From Agarivorans sp050870875 (GTDB taxonomy: Bacteria > Pseudomonadota > Gammaproteobacteria > Enterobacterales > Celerinatantimonadaceae), in contig NZ_CP194041.2 of assembly GCF_050870875.2 (NCBI RefSeq), forward strand, positions 1,116,001 through 1,180,000: DNA of 64,000 nt, written 5' to 3'. This document shows, in pieces, positions 17,276 through 26,662 of this stretch (its first letter is position 1; every line of letters begins with the position of its first letter). Under the pieces are notes generated by a model, which was not told the origin of the DNA, did no database searches, and saw nothing but the letters and a program-made list of their open reading frames with translations. Made by a program: the position numbers and the translations under genes.

Positions 17276-18862
17276 ATGAAGCTTTCAAGACAACTAACTT
17301 ACTTAATGATCGTTGTTATTTTGGGATTTATTTCACTGGGTATTTTTGGATTAACGGAGTTAAAGTCTAGTTTGATCGAGAGCCGTAAACATGAAATTCA
17401 GTCAATATTAACTTTTGCCCGTACTCAGTCTCAACTTTATATTGATCAAAACAAAAAGGGACTAATTACGCGCGAAGAGGCAGAAGCAAAAGTCGTTGAA
17501 GTTCTATCGGGGATCCGGTTTGGTGCTTCCTATGTATGGTCGAATGATAACAAGGGCATGTCTAGGGTACATATTCGTCCCGAGAAGATGGGCATTTTTC
17601 AGAAGTCTTATCAGGAGCATATGGAGAAGCTCCAGAATAAAGACTTTGCCTTCTCTGTGGGAAGTAACCTTAAACCCAATACCAACACTAAAGTGATTAA
17701 GGTAAATGGGATGACTAAACTTCCAGGGTGGAATTGGGTAGTGGGTTACGGCGTCTATATGGATGATGTTGAGCAAACTTACTGGGATTTTGCTTTTAAG
17801 TTTTTGTTAATCGCGGCTGCAATCATTATTGTGGTGGTTGGTTTAACGATATTTATGTTGAAACTCATTTTGTCTAAGTTAGGCGGAGAGCCAAATTACG
17901 CGGTTGAGGTGACCAGTCGCATCGCTAAAGGAGACTTGTCGGAAAAAATTGAAGGTAAGTTTTCCGATGATAGCTTGCTTGGTTCAATTGCTTTCATGCA
18001 AAACTCATTGAAGACAATGGTTGCTGATATTCTTAAAGGTTCAAATCATCTGACGGAAGCGACCGCAGCTTTACATGAGCAGGTAGCGATGATTACCAAT
18101 ACTTCAAAGGGCGCTTCAGACGCATCGATTTCTACCGCCGCATCGATCTTTGAGATGTCCAGTTGTATCAAAGAAATATCTTCTAGTTCAGAAAAAACTG
18201 AGAAAAATTCAGAGCACTCTTACGAGGTCTGTAAAAATGGTGAATTATTGGTGCAGCGCTCGAGTGATGTGATTAATCAAATTTCTGAGCAAATTAGCAC
18301 TTCAATGTCCGACTTTAAAAACCTACAAGATCGCTCTAATCAAATCGGCAGTATTGTGAAAGTGATTCGAGACATTGCCGACCAAACCAACTTGTTAGCA
18401 CTGAATGCGGCAATTGAGGCGGCTAGAGCGGGTGAGCAAGGTCGTGGTTTTGCAGTGGTCGCCGACGAGGTGCGAACCTTAGCTTCACGTACCGCAACCG
18501 CAACCGCTGAAATTACAGAGACTATCAACGTGATTCAGAATGATACTGACGTAGTGGCGAAGGCTTTAGAGTCTATCCTTCCGAAAGTTCAAGATAGCGT
18601 TTCTAGCTCAGTTGAGGTGACTCAAATGCTTGGTGACGTGCAAACCAGTTCAACCGATACCTTGAATATGATCCGTGAAGTATCAAGTGCGACCTCCGAG
18701 CAGGAGCAAGCCTCAAACGAACTCACTATGCACGTCGAAAATATTTCAGGAATGGTGCAAGGCACTGCGGATTCAATTGAACAATGTCGCGATACGGTAG
18801 CTGCATTGGATGAATTGGCCAATGAGTTGAATAAATCGGTGAGTTATTTCACCCTGAAGTAA
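17276..18862 (+). CDS. Methyl-accepting chemotaxis protein with Cache sensor
   Basis: The 528-residue chemoreceptor has an N-terminal membrane helix (residues ~7-28). A periplasmic single-Cache-type domain follows (to ~175, including ASYVWSNDNKGMSRVHIRP and LPGWNWVVGYGVYMDD), then a second membrane helix (~176-200), a HAMP linker and a long coiled-coil signalling domain. The conserved hairpin tip DQTNLLALNAAIEAARAGEQ binds CheA and CheW. ATG 17264 is also in frame. I favour 17276, with GGAA upstream. No CheB/CheR-tethering C-terminal pentapeptide is present. The ligand is unknown, though small organic acids are common for this Cache class. Confidence 0.93.
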   Translation: MKLSRQLTYLMIVVILGFISLGIFGLTELKSSLIESRKHEIQSILTFARTQSQLYIDQNKKGLITREEAEAKVVEVLSGIRFGASYVWSNDNKGMSRVHIRPEKMGIFQKSYQEHMEKLQNKDFAFSVGSNLKPNTNTKVIKVNGMTKLPGWNWVVGYGVYMDDVEQTYWDFAFKFLLIAAAIIIVVVGLTIFMLKLILSKLGGEPNYAVEVTSRIAKGDLSEKIEGKFSDDSLLGSIAFMQNSLKTMVADILKGSNHLTEATAALHEQVAMITNTSKGASDASISTAASIFEMSSCIKEISSSSEKTEKNSEHSYEVCKNGELLVQRSSDVINQISEQISTSMSDFKNLQDRSNQIGSIVKVIRDIADQTNLLALNAAIEAARAGEQGRGFAVVADEVRTLASRTATATAEITETINVIQNDTDVVAKALESILPKVQDSVSSSVEVTQMLGDVQTSSTDTLNMIREVSSATSEQEQASNELTMHVENISGMVQGTADSIEQCRDTVAALDELANELNKSVSYFTLK

Positions 18863-18876
18863 CTTGTATCCCTCTC

Positions 18877-18918
18877 GCTGAAACAGTCGCAGTTTATGAG
18901 ATTGTTTCAGCTTGTTTC
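18877..18918 (+). terminator. Terminator after the chemoreceptor gene
   Basis: Nine-base stem GCTGAAACA / TGTTTCAGC enclosing 17 bases, followed by TTGTTTCATTT. The T-tract is imperfect. Confidence 0.6.
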
Positions 18919-19307
18919 ATTTCCTCAAGATCCCATCCTCTATTTCCATTGGTTATTGCACTAGTCCCGGTTCTTCACTCACTTGGTATTTCCTAGATTT
19001 TCATGGATACAGTCTGCCGGTTTTAGTGGGAGTCTAAGCTTAGGCATTACTCATTGTTGATTGTGCGAGCTCAAAGGAGTCGCAGCGCCTCGTTGGCTGT
19101 GATAGCTGCCCCTTAGTAGGACATACATTAGCAATAGCTGGTTGCTTGCTTAACGAAAGTGCTCAGGCTTCCTCAGAGATAAGCTTAAATCTTAATAAAT
19201 GTTCTTTTTTGTCAGAAAGGTAAAATAATTACAAATACAAGTTGATCTATGTCACATATAGGTAGAGAATTGTGATGTGGATTAGGTAATCATTCGGAGA
19301 AAACAAC
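18919..19307. other. Intergenic region before a small ORF
   Basis: About 390 bases with no gene. Near 19242-19258 the sequence GTTGATCTATGTCACA is a partial match to CRP (right half TCACA perfect) and a weaker one to FNR. Either could control the small ORF that follows, but the match is not strong. Confidence 0.4.
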
Positions 19308-19469
19308 ATGAACTCATCAGTAACTACAGAATTTGACGTAAACAACACAAAAAAATCAAGCAGTAATGGCAAGTTGCACAAAACTCTAACTGACATCGCT
19401 ACTTTGGTAACTATGTTTGCAGTGACAGCTACTATTCAATTATTGCTCACTTTAAGTTGGGTGAACTAA
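19308..19469 (+). CDS. Small predicted membrane protein, 53 aa
   Basis: ATG is preceded by GGAG with eight-base spacing. The product is a polar, Asn/Ser/Thr/Lys-rich N-terminus of about 28 residues followed by a single predicted membrane helix (roughly residues 30-50) ending in WVN. I do not recognise a family. Its good ribosome-binding site, clean polar-then-hydrophobic layout and own upstream region support a real gene. Short length keeps the confidence moderate. It is flanked by long non-coding stretches, so the context gives no function. Confidence 0.6.
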   Translation: MNSSVTTEFDVNNTKKSSSNGKLHKTLTDIATLVTMFAVTATIQLLLTLSWVN

Positions 19470-19902
19470 CGAAAGGTAGTTAAACATTGTTTTATTGGTG
19501 GTTTGGCCTTGTAAGCTTATTTAGTTAATTTTATTTGGGGTCGAAAAATCGCCATTGCTAATCAGCAATTGATTGAGACAGGCTTTGTTTGACGTTTATC
19601 AGTCTTTCGTAATTTATTTTTAGCACGGAGCAGTGCACTCCTATTTGCTTGCTCAGTATTGCCAGGGACATGGCCTTATCTGCTTGTCGTTTATCGACTC
19701 GTGACGCAATTGAGCTTATTCCTCGTATCCTATCGCAATATTCATCTTCCTCTACTTCGACATTGTTCCATAAGTCTCCTATATCATCTTAAGTCAAAAA
19801 TTGCCCATCTTAGCCAAAACAATTAGAGATCTATTGATTGCCATTTAAATGATAATCATTATTATTTAAATGAGTGATTAATAAGCATAACAGTGAAACC
19901 AT
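19470..19902. other. Intergenic region containing the siderophore-cluster promoter
   Basis: About 430 bases with no supported gene. A Fur box sits near its right end at 19848-19866. No terminator for the preceding small ORF was clear. Confidence 0.5.
19848..19866. promoter_or_regulatory. Fur box before the siderophore-import cluster
   Basis: AATGATAATCATTATTATT is a near-perfect Fur consensus, about 40 bases before the AraC start. Iron repression of the AraC-ABC-ABC-MFS-AraC run is the expected consequence. Confidence 0.9.
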
Positions 19903-20763
19903 ATGGATGATTTGGTTACTCAAATAAAACAAGCACAATCGCTTATTGGTTGTTTAGATACGGTGTACCTTGATGGTCGATTAAGAGTCGATATCATCAA
20001 TGTTCAAGCATCCCGAACCACCATATTAAATGATCCTGTCAACGCGGGTGGTTATCTTACTATTATGGGAAATAATGGTGCTTACAATCCTGACTTCCCT
20101 GACTATCCAGCATCTGCATTTGTACATCGTTTTATGGTGACAGTGTTACCCGAATCGAGGTGGCATGACACACTAGTTCTCCCAACCAATGCGCAAATTC
20201 AGGCGATCCGGATCCATTTTCCTCAAGAGCAACCACCTTGTCAGTTATTGATGAAGGATAGTGTGGATGATTTTTTTGTGCCATTGCAGTTGTACCAGGC
20301 CGGATGGCAGTTTCAGTTATTAGGGGAGTTGCGTTATGTGGTCAATTCAGTATGGAATTGTCGGCTGTCAGGAGAAGCGCGAAGGATGTGGATGCTCGGC
20401 AAGATGTATGAAATCTTAGCTTTAGCTATATCCCAGTCGAGACCTCAATCGTTAGCTGAAAAAGCAACAACTTTGGTTCGACAACAAATTGATTTGAACT
20501 GGACCATTGCTAGTTTAGCAAAGGCCCTGGCAACGAATGAATGTTATTTGAAGCAAGCTTTTCATCAAGAGTATGGCATTGGGGTTGCATCCTGGATCCA
20601 GCAATACCGTATTCAGCAAGCTCAACATCAGCTTAAATCGGGATTAAAGCCTGTGACAGATGTTGCATTCTCACTTGGATTTCAAACTAGTAGTTATTTT
20701 GCCAAAGTTTTCAAACGTCATATCGGACTTACTCCCTCTGAGTTTCGAAAGATAAATTCCTAA
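19903..20763 (+). CDS. AraC-family regulator of siderophore uptake
   Basis: The 286-residue protein has an N-terminal sensing domain and a C-terminal AraC/XylS DNA-binding domain (from ~190) with both helix-turn-helix units; the second is VAFSLGFQTSSYFAKVFKRH. Regulators of this type (YbtA, PchR) bind the ferric siderophore and activate uptake genes. Here the gene is preceded by a Fur box and followed 23 bases later by the first ABC transporter gene, which supports that role. A second AraC gene sits at the far end of the cluster. The specific siderophore is unknown. Confidence 0.88.
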   Translation: MDDLVTQIKQAQSLIGCLDTVYLDGRLRVDIINVQASRTTILNDPVNAGGYLTIMGNNGAYNPDFPDYPASAFVHRFMVTVLPESRWHDTLVLPTNAQIQAIRIHFPQEQPPCQLLMKDSVDDFFVPLQLYQAGWQFQLLGELRYVVNSVWNCRLSGEARRMWMLGKMYEILALAISQSRPQSLAEKATTLVRQQIDLNWTIASLAKALATNECYLKQAFHQEYGIGVASWIQQYRIQQAQHQLKSGLKPVTDVAFSLGFQTSSYFAKVFKRHIGLTPSEFRKINS

Positions 20764-20786
20764 ATTTACCTTTTCATTTCCTGAAA

Positions 20787-22496
20787 GTGACAGCAGACTT
20801 TTACCACTCATATAACAATGATTCTTATTTGCATTGGTGGCAGATGTTAGTTAATCAGTCGATGTCCAGAAAGCAGGCTTTTCTTTCAATACTAAAGGAG
20901 ACACATTTACGCGTCATTACATCAATCGTGTGTGCAGTTCTAGCTTCTATCATTGAGCTCATTCCATGGTTATGTGTTTATCTCGGTGCTCAATCCATGC
21001 TTGCTCAGCAGCCAATTGGTGATTATGTTTTGTTGTTGAGTGGAGCGCTAATTATTCGCTATCTGCTTCACTCTTGCGCATTGTGGCAAGCTCACCTTGT
21101 GGCCTACCATGTAATTTCGAAACTACGCCAACATATTATTTTATCCTTGGCTGAAATGCCCGTTGAGCGATTAAAAACTTGGCACAGGGCAGATCTTGAG
21201 AAACGAATCTCAGAAGATTGTCAGGCCTTGGAGCCTCTAATTGCTCACCACAGTACTGACATCATCAATGGGATCTTGATGCCTATTTTGTTGGCTGGTT
21301 TGCTTTTTTATATCGATTGGCGAATTGGCCTAATAGCTTTTATTCCCTTGCCCATTGCAGCAAGTATTCAATTTTTATTTATGCGTGGATTTTCAGGCAG
21401 GCTCCATAAGTACCATGATGTTTTAGCTCGAATGCATGCCGCTCAGCTGGAGTTTTTACGCAGTGTTGGCGTGATGAAACTATTTTCGGTGGATGCGAAA
21501 GCTTATCAGCAGTTATATCAGGCAATGCGACGCCACCATCGCCTTGTGATTAGTTATACCCAACAAATGATCCGTGGCTGGATTAGTTTTGTCACGATTG
21601 CCCAGTGCTCATTTATGCTGGTTGTTCCATTTGCGATTGCTTTTGTGATTGATGGTTCGATGACCAAACCCGACTTGGTGATGGTTGCAGTGATTACTGC
21701 TGGTTTGTTAAAACCGTGGTTAGACTTAACCCAGGTGGTGGGTCAAATGCAATCTTCACTTCTCTCATTAGACCGAATCATTCCGCTATTTGGCCAAAAA
21801 ATACAGCAACAACAGCGCTGGAGCGAGCCCGTTAAAGCAGTGACATGCCGTGATGTCTGCTTATATCAGGGGCAGCAAACGATACTCAAGCAAGCTGAGG
21901 GCACCATATTACCGGGTGAACGTGTACTTATTTATGGTGCATCTGGCTCGGGTAAAAGCTCTCTTATCGGAATTCTAAGTGGCTCATTAAAGGCTGATCA
22001 AGGTGATTGGTACATCAACGATATACCGGTGAGTCAGTTAAATGATCAACAACGTGCAGGTTTAATCGCCTTGGTTGGTCAACAAGCGATATTTTTTAAA
22101 GCTTCGCTCAGAGCTAACTTACTGATTAGCGACTCAAATATTAAGGATGAGGTGATTTGGACCGTTCTGAATTTAATGCGCTTGAGCGATATGGTTGAGC
22201 AGTTACCACATCAACTAGATACCCAAATGGATGAAACTCGACGTAGTTTTAGTGGTGGCGAAATGCAGCGCCTTGCCATAGCTAGAGCGATGCTAGCGGA
22301 TACGCCTATCTTAGTGTTAGATGAGTCTACAGCCCACCTTGATGCTCAAACTGAGTTAGAGGTTCTTGAGGCGCTACGTGGTTATTCGCCGCATCAAATT
22401 CAAATTATTATTACTCACAAGCCGAATCAAGTCAGTACTGCGAATCGTCGTTGGCGATTGTGTGATAGCGCGATAGTAGAGGAATACCATGACTAA
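20787..22496 (+). CDS. Half-ABC transporter for siderophore uptake (YbtP/Q type), first subunit
   Basis: The 569-residue protein fuses a six-helix exporter-type membrane domain (to ~330) to an ATPase domain with Walker A GASGSGKSSLIG, signature FSGGEMQRLAIARAM and Walker B ILVLDESTAHLD. Pairs of such proteins beside an RhtX-like MFS, an AraC regulator and a TonB receptor match the YbtP/YbtQ/YbtX arrangement. There, exporter-fold ABC proteins import ferric siderophore. The start is GTG at 20787. An in-frame ATG at 20844 is an alternative. The gene overlaps the next by eight bases, consistent with a heterodimer. Confidence 0.9.
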   Translation: MTADFYHSYNNDSYLHWWQMLVNQSMSRKQAFLSILKETHLRVITSIVCAVLASIIELIPWLCVYLGAQSMLAQQPIGDYVLLLSGALIIRYLLHSCALWQAHLVAYHVISKLRQHIILSLAEMPVERLKTWHRADLEKRISEDCQALEPLIAHHSTDIINGILMPILLAGLLFYIDWRIGLIAFIPLPIAASIQFLFMRGFSGRLHKYHDVLARMHAAQLEFLRSVGVMKLFSVDAKAYQQLYQAMRRHHRLVISYTQQMIRGWISFVTIAQCSFMLVVPFAIAFVIDGSMTKPDLVMVAVITAGLLKPWLDLTQVVGQMQSSLLSLDRIIPLFGQKIQQQQRWSEPVKAVTCRDVCLYQGQQTILKQAEGTILPGERVLIYGASGSGKSSLIGILSGSLKADQGDWYINDIPVSQLNDQQRAGLIALVGQQAIFFKASLRANLLISDSNIKDEVIWTVLNLMRLSDMVEQLPHQLDTQMDETRRSFSGGEMQRLAIARAMLADTPILVLDESTAHLDAQTELEVLEALRGYSPHQIQIIITHKPNQVSTANRRWRLCDSAIVEEYHD

Positions 22497-24198
22497 GTTT
22501 CGCTTCTTACTTCAATATAGTGGCGCCAGTTGTCGCCAATTTTGGCTCGGGATTATCGGAAAAATGTTGGCCGAACTAGTGCCAGTTGTGCTTTGGAGTC
22601 TGCTATTTATCTTTTTACTCCAAGGTATGACGCTGCCACTGTATGCCTTATTCTTGTTTGCGATTGGCTTAATTGCGTTGCAATTTGTGATAGGGCAAAC
22701 GGCAAAAAAAAGTTTTATTGGCGCCTATCATATTACGCATCAATTGCGAGAGCGGCTGTTAAATGATCTTCGAAAGCAGCCGCTGGCTTGCCTCGTTGGC
22801 AAAGGACTTGGCGAGCGAATGAAACAAATTACCACCGATCTTAAGTTGTTTGAGGATATTCTTAGTCACTTGGTGGCTGATTTTTTAGCCGCAGGCGTGG
22901 CGCCCTTTGCGATGTTGATTATGCTGAGTTGGATTTCTCCGATACTCGCAGTATTGCTGGTCGTGATGATTGTTTTGGCATCGACCGTGTTGCTGTTACT
23001 AGAGAAACGTTTTAACCAAACCGCGCAACATTATCACCTACATAGTAACCAGACCGCCGATAAACTACTCGAGTATATTGCTTGTCTTCCAATGCTTAAG
23101 AGTTTTGGCAATGCAAGAAAGTTGGCGATCCCCCTAAATGATGAAATTGAACAAGTCCGAAAATCAGGACTAGCGCTAGAGGCTACCGGAGGAAAGGGGT
23201 TGAGGGCGGCCTGTATCTTACTTGAGCTAGCCTTACCCTTGGTTATGTGGCAGGGGGCTCGTATGGTCGATATTGGGACGCTCACCGCAACCCAATGGTT
23301 GGTCGCTGTTGCCGCCACGATCGCCTGTATCAAGCCCTTAACTCGCATGGCTTTTTTCTCAGCGATGTTACGTTACTTTGTGAATGCTGTATTTCGTTTG
23401 TATGCTTTGGCGAATACCCCCCTTCAGCAGCAACATGGTCAAGCGCTCACCAGTTATGGGCTTGAATTAGACGCCGTCAGTTTGCATTTAAATCAACAAA
23501 CAATATTAGATGCTATTTCTATGAAAGTTGCGGCTGGTGAGCATGTCGCTATTGTTGGTCCAAGCGGAGCGGGAAAGTCTAGTCTATTAGATCTGATTGC
23601 GGCTTTTCATATGCCCAGCCAGGGGACCATCCGAATCGGCGGTTTAAGTCTCGAACAATCAGGTACCGAACACCTCTATCGCAATATTGCATATGTAACT
23701 CAAGACGTTCAATTATTTGCCGGAAGCCTGAAAGATAACCTATTGATTGCCGCTCCTGATGCTTCTGAACAAAGCATGCAGCAAGCCATTGTTGCGGCAG
23801 GTTTGGCACCGATGTTACAGCGCTTACCAAAGGGGCTGGAGAGTGAGGTTGGTGAAAATGGTAATCAGTTTTCACAAGGAGAGCGGCAACGGATTAGTAT
23901 TGCTCGAGCGATTTTGCACGATGCACCGATCCTGCTTTTAGATGAGATTAGCTCAGCTTTAGACATTAATACACAAGCGCAAGTTATGGCGGCTTTAAAG
24001 CAATTGAGTATCCAAAAAACGGTGATTACGGTTGCTCACCGTCTAGATACGGTGCTTGATTCAGATCGGATTTACTTATTAGAAAAGGGCCAGATTAGTC
24101 ATGTTGGCCAGCATGAAGCGTTGTTGTGTTCTAGTTCAAGCTATCAACAGCTATGGAAAGCGAATTGTTCGGGTTATGAAACCGCGGTAGGCATTTAA
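22489..24198 (+). CDS. Half-ABC transporter for siderophore uptake (YbtP/Q type), second subunit
   Basis: This 569-residue partner has the same architecture: an exporter-type membrane domain and an ATPase with Walker A GPSGAGKSSLLDL, signature FSQGERQRISIARAI and Walker B ILLLDEISSALD. The signature begins FSQGE where the first subunit has FSGGE, so the two ATPase sites may not be equivalent. It overlaps the first subunit gene by eight bases. Inference from neighbours is that the heterodimer moves a ferric siderophore across the inner membrane. Confidence 0.9.
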   Translation: MTKFRFLLQYSGASCRQFWLGIIGKMLAELVPVVLWSLLFIFLLQGMTLPLYALFLFAIGLIALQFVIGQTAKKSFIGAYHITHQLRERLLNDLRKQPLACLVGKGLGERMKQITTDLKLFEDILSHLVADFLAAGVAPFAMLIMLSWISPILAVLLVVMIVLASTVLLLLEKRFNQTAQHYHLHSNQTADKLLEYIACLPMLKSFGNARKLAIPLNDEIEQVRKSGLALEATGGKGLRAACILLELALPLVMWQGARMVDIGTLTATQWLVAVAATIACIKPLTRMAFFSAMLRYFVNAVFRLYALANTPLQQQHGQALTSYGLELDAVSLHLNQQTILDAISMKVAAGEHVAIVGPSGAGKSSLLDLIAAFHMPSQGTIRIGGLSLEQSGTEHLYRNIAYVTQDVQLFAGSLKDNLLIAAPDASEQSMQQAIVAAGLAPMLQRLPKGLESEVGENGNQFSQGERQRISIARAILHDAPILLLDEISSALDINTQAQVMAALKQLSIQKTVITVAHRLDTVLDSDRIYLLEKGQISHVGQHEALLCSSSSYQQLWKANCSGYETAVGI

Positions 24199-24271
24199 CC
24201 ACCGCTCAGCTGCCCTTGTAGAATAAGTACGAATCATTACTAAATATTGAGTCATTAATTGAGGTTATCGG

Positions 24272-25528
24272 ATGCAAACGGCAACACCATTATCTTCGAA
24301 ATTGGGTTTGGGATCTCTGCTGAGCATTATGGCGGGGGTGTATACCATCCAAAGCATTATTGGCATGTTCACCTTACAGGGACTTCCCGCCATCTTGCGC
24401 TCCGAAGGTGTATCGACTTCCCATATTGGCCTGTTTTACATCGCGATGTTGCCATGGGCGTTAAAATTTATTTGGTCGCCCACAGTGGAAGAAATACGTA
24501 AGCGAGGTGCGAATTTTAGCCATCATGGGTATCTAATTTTAGGTGCTCAATTATTGATCATTTTGTTGCTGCTGTTCTTTGCGACAAAAATAGCACTTAC
24601 ACAGCTCTGGTTGTTGTTTTCCGGTATATTTTTATTAGCCTTGTTGTCGACTTTTGCTGATATTACGACCGATGGTTTAGCGGTGGATCAGCTTGCGCCC
24701 CATCAGCGCCACATTGGGAATGTGATGCAAGTGGGCGGAGGGTATCTGGGGGCTATTTTTGGGGGGGGCGTGTTCATTTATTTGAATGGCATTTTTGATT
24801 GGAAAACCGCACTGCTGTTGTTGATAGTATTGGTTGGATTGATGTCCTTACCTTCGCTGAAATTATTCACCAGCAAAGTCGTTGTGTCTGCTGTTAAAAG
24901 TAAGACTCGACCTTCGCTTAGAAATGCCTTGGTCAAGCACCAAGTGCGACAAGGTTTAGTCGTGGTTTTTCTTTGTCAGTTTGGAACCCGAAGTGTGTTA
25001 GCGATGATGATGCCTTTTTTATATGACCAAGGGATCCAGCTTGAAAGTTTAGGTTTGCTGGTGGCTGGAGGTAGTGCCTTGACCGGATTTATTGGTGTTG
25101 GCTTGAGTGCTTGGCTGATCAAGCACAGCAGCGCTGGTAAGTTATTGTTGGGATGTTTATGCCTTGAATTATTGTTGTACATTGGATTTTTCTTCTATGC
25201 CGCAACGTTTTTGACTCAAAGCCAGGGCTTGGTGGTGCTATTTACCCTGAACGCAATTGTTGGTTCAGCTAAATTTGTTGCTTTATATACCTTAATGATG
25301 GACTGGTCATACGGTGAGCAGGCGGGAGTCGACTTTTCTCTATTCCAATCTATGGATATGGTTGTGGGGATCCTCATGGCGGTCATTTGCGGCTGGTTAA
25401 TCTCTCAATTTGGTTATGCGGTTCATTATGGCTTAGCTATTTTAGCCAGTGGCTTTGCGATTTTTAAATTACGTGGTTTGTTATTAGCCAGACCTTTTAA
25501 TGCGGTAAGCGAAACCCATCTCGCTTAA
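24272..25528 (+). CDS. MFS siderophore transporter, RhtX/FptX/YbtX type
   Basis: A 418-residue, twelve-helix major facilitator with the start typical of the RhtX/FptX group (TIQSIIGMFTLQGLPAILRS) and the conserved FADITTDGLAVDQL motif, here spread over residues ~128-142. RhtX and FptX import siderophores across the inner membrane, while the role of YbtX is less clear. GAGG precedes the ATG. It follows the ABC pair by 73 bases. Having both an ABC pair and an MFS route mirrors the yersiniabactin locus. Confidence 0.88.
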   Translation: MQTATPLSSKLGLGSLLSIMAGVYTIQSIIGMFTLQGLPAILRSEGVSTSHIGLFYIAMLPWALKFIWSPTVEEIRKRGANFSHHGYLILGAQLLIILLLLFFATKIALTQLWLLFSGIFLLALLSTFADITTDGLAVDQLAPHQRHIGNVMQVGGGYLGAIFGGGVFIYLNGIFDWKTALLLLIVLVGLMSLPSLKLFTSKVVVSAVKSKTRPSLRNALVKHQVRQGLVVVFLCQFGTRSVLAMMMPFLYDQGIQLESLGLLVAGGSALTGFIGVGLSAWLIKHSSAGKLLLGCLCLELLLYIGFFFYAATFLTQSQGLVVLFTLNAIVGSAKFVALYTLMMDWSYGEQAGVDFSLFQSMDMVVGILMAVICGWLISQFGYAVHYGLAILASGFAIFKLRGLLLARPFNAVSETHLA

Positions 25529-25599
25529 ATTGAGGGTTTACTGCTCATCTTGAGTCAGTGATTCATCGAGGGATGTATGTTAGTTAAGGATGCGTTTTT

Positions 25600-26556
25600 A
25601 TGGTTTCACCGTTAAATCTTCAAGCGGAAATTTCGCTCACCCAATTATTGTTAGATACACCAATGCAAGATACTTCAATACAAAATCAATGCCGATTATT
25701 ACGTTGCAAGTTACAACCAGGCATTGATTTATTTATCTGGCAAAGTCAGCTGGTAGAGCCATTTAAACTCAGGGCTTACGATGATTTGGGGATGATAAAT
25801 TTCACTTGTGCATTAAATGGTCAGTCAGAATTTTCTCTTAAGCATGAAAAGGCGCGTCGAAGATATCAGGTTTCTGAGGGGGCTAATTGTATTAGCTTCA
25901 CCCCTGGTTGCCACGGCACTGCCTTATATCAAGGGCAATTTGAGAGTTTGGTTGTCGCAGTGCAGCCACGTATTTTGGAGCAATGGGGGATTGATCCAGG
26001 GGCGGTTATTCAAGCTCAGTTGAAGGCTCAATGTTGTTTCCTACAAAGTCCTTATCATCGCGAAATTCAAACCACCGCAGCTTTATTAAAACATAAATTA
26101 CTAAAAATGGCTGCATACCCTCCAAGCCAGCGAAGTGCATCTTCGTTGTGGTTGTTGGGACATAGCATCATCTTTGTTAGCTTGATGTTGGAACAGTATC
26201 AGCAACAAACGGTTACGGGCTTCAAGCTGACTCAACAAGAGCAACAAAAGCTACAACTTGCAAAAGAGTTGCTGCTCGCCGATTTAACTAAGGCACCTAG
26301 TATTTCTAGTTTGGCCTCCGAAACGGGTTTAAGTGTGCTGAAGATAAAACGTGGATTTCGCTTACTATTCGAGAATAGTGTTTATGGATTATTTCAAGTG
26401 GAACGAATGAAAGAAGCAAAAAAGCGCTTGTCAGCAGGGAATGTACAAGTTTTAACCGTTGCTTCCGATCTTGGCTATGTGAATGCGAGCCATTTCTCTA
26501 GCGCCTTCTATAAACAATTTGGGGTGAACCCTTCAACTTATAAACGTAGTTTCTAA
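25600..26556 (+). CDS. AraC-family regulator, PchR-like
   Basis: The 318-residue protein has a PchR-like N-terminal part and a C-terminal AraC domain (from ~215): LASETGLSVLKIKRGFRLLF for the first helix-turn-helix and VASDLGYVNASHFSSAFYKQ for the second. The EN-x-VYGL pattern between them (ENSVYGLFQ) is typical of PchR-type siderophore regulators. It stands directly upstream of the TonB-dependent receptor gene and probably activates it in response to the ferric siderophore. It is distinct from the first AraC gene of the cluster. Confidence 0.88.
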   Translation: MVSPLNLQAEISLTQLLLDTPMQDTSIQNQCRLLRCKLQPGIDLFIWQSQLVEPFKLRAYDDLGMINFTCALNGQSEFSLKHEKARRRYQVSEGANCISFTPGCHGTALYQGQFESLVVAVQPRILEQWGIDPGAVIQAQLKAQCCFLQSPYHREIQTTAALLKHKLLKMAAYPPSQRSASSLWLLGHSIIFVSLMLEQYQQQTVTGFKLTQQEQQKLQLAKELLLADLTKAPSISSLASETGLSVLKIKRGFRLLFENSVYGLFQVERMKEAKKRLSAGNVQVLTVASDLGYVNASHFSSAFYKQFGVNPSTYKRSF

Positions 26557-26606
26557 AAGATGTTATGGATACCGAAACGGGCATAAGAAAAACCTTTTCG
26601 GGTAGT

Positions 26607-26645
26607 CTTTAGTGTTGCAAATGATTATCATTTGCAACACTAAAG
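26607..26645. promoter_or_regulatory. Fur box inside a 39-bp perfect palindrome
   Basis: Left arm CTTTAGTGTTGCAAATGAT (26607-26625), one central T, and an exactly complementary right arm (26627-26645). The centre AAATGATTATCATTT is a Fur core. The palindrome ends 17 bases before the receptor ATG and just before its AAGGA ribosome-binding site, so if transcribed it would fold into a 19-bp hairpin next to that site. Confidence 0.9.
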
Positions 26646-26662
26646 GATGACAAGGAAACAAC

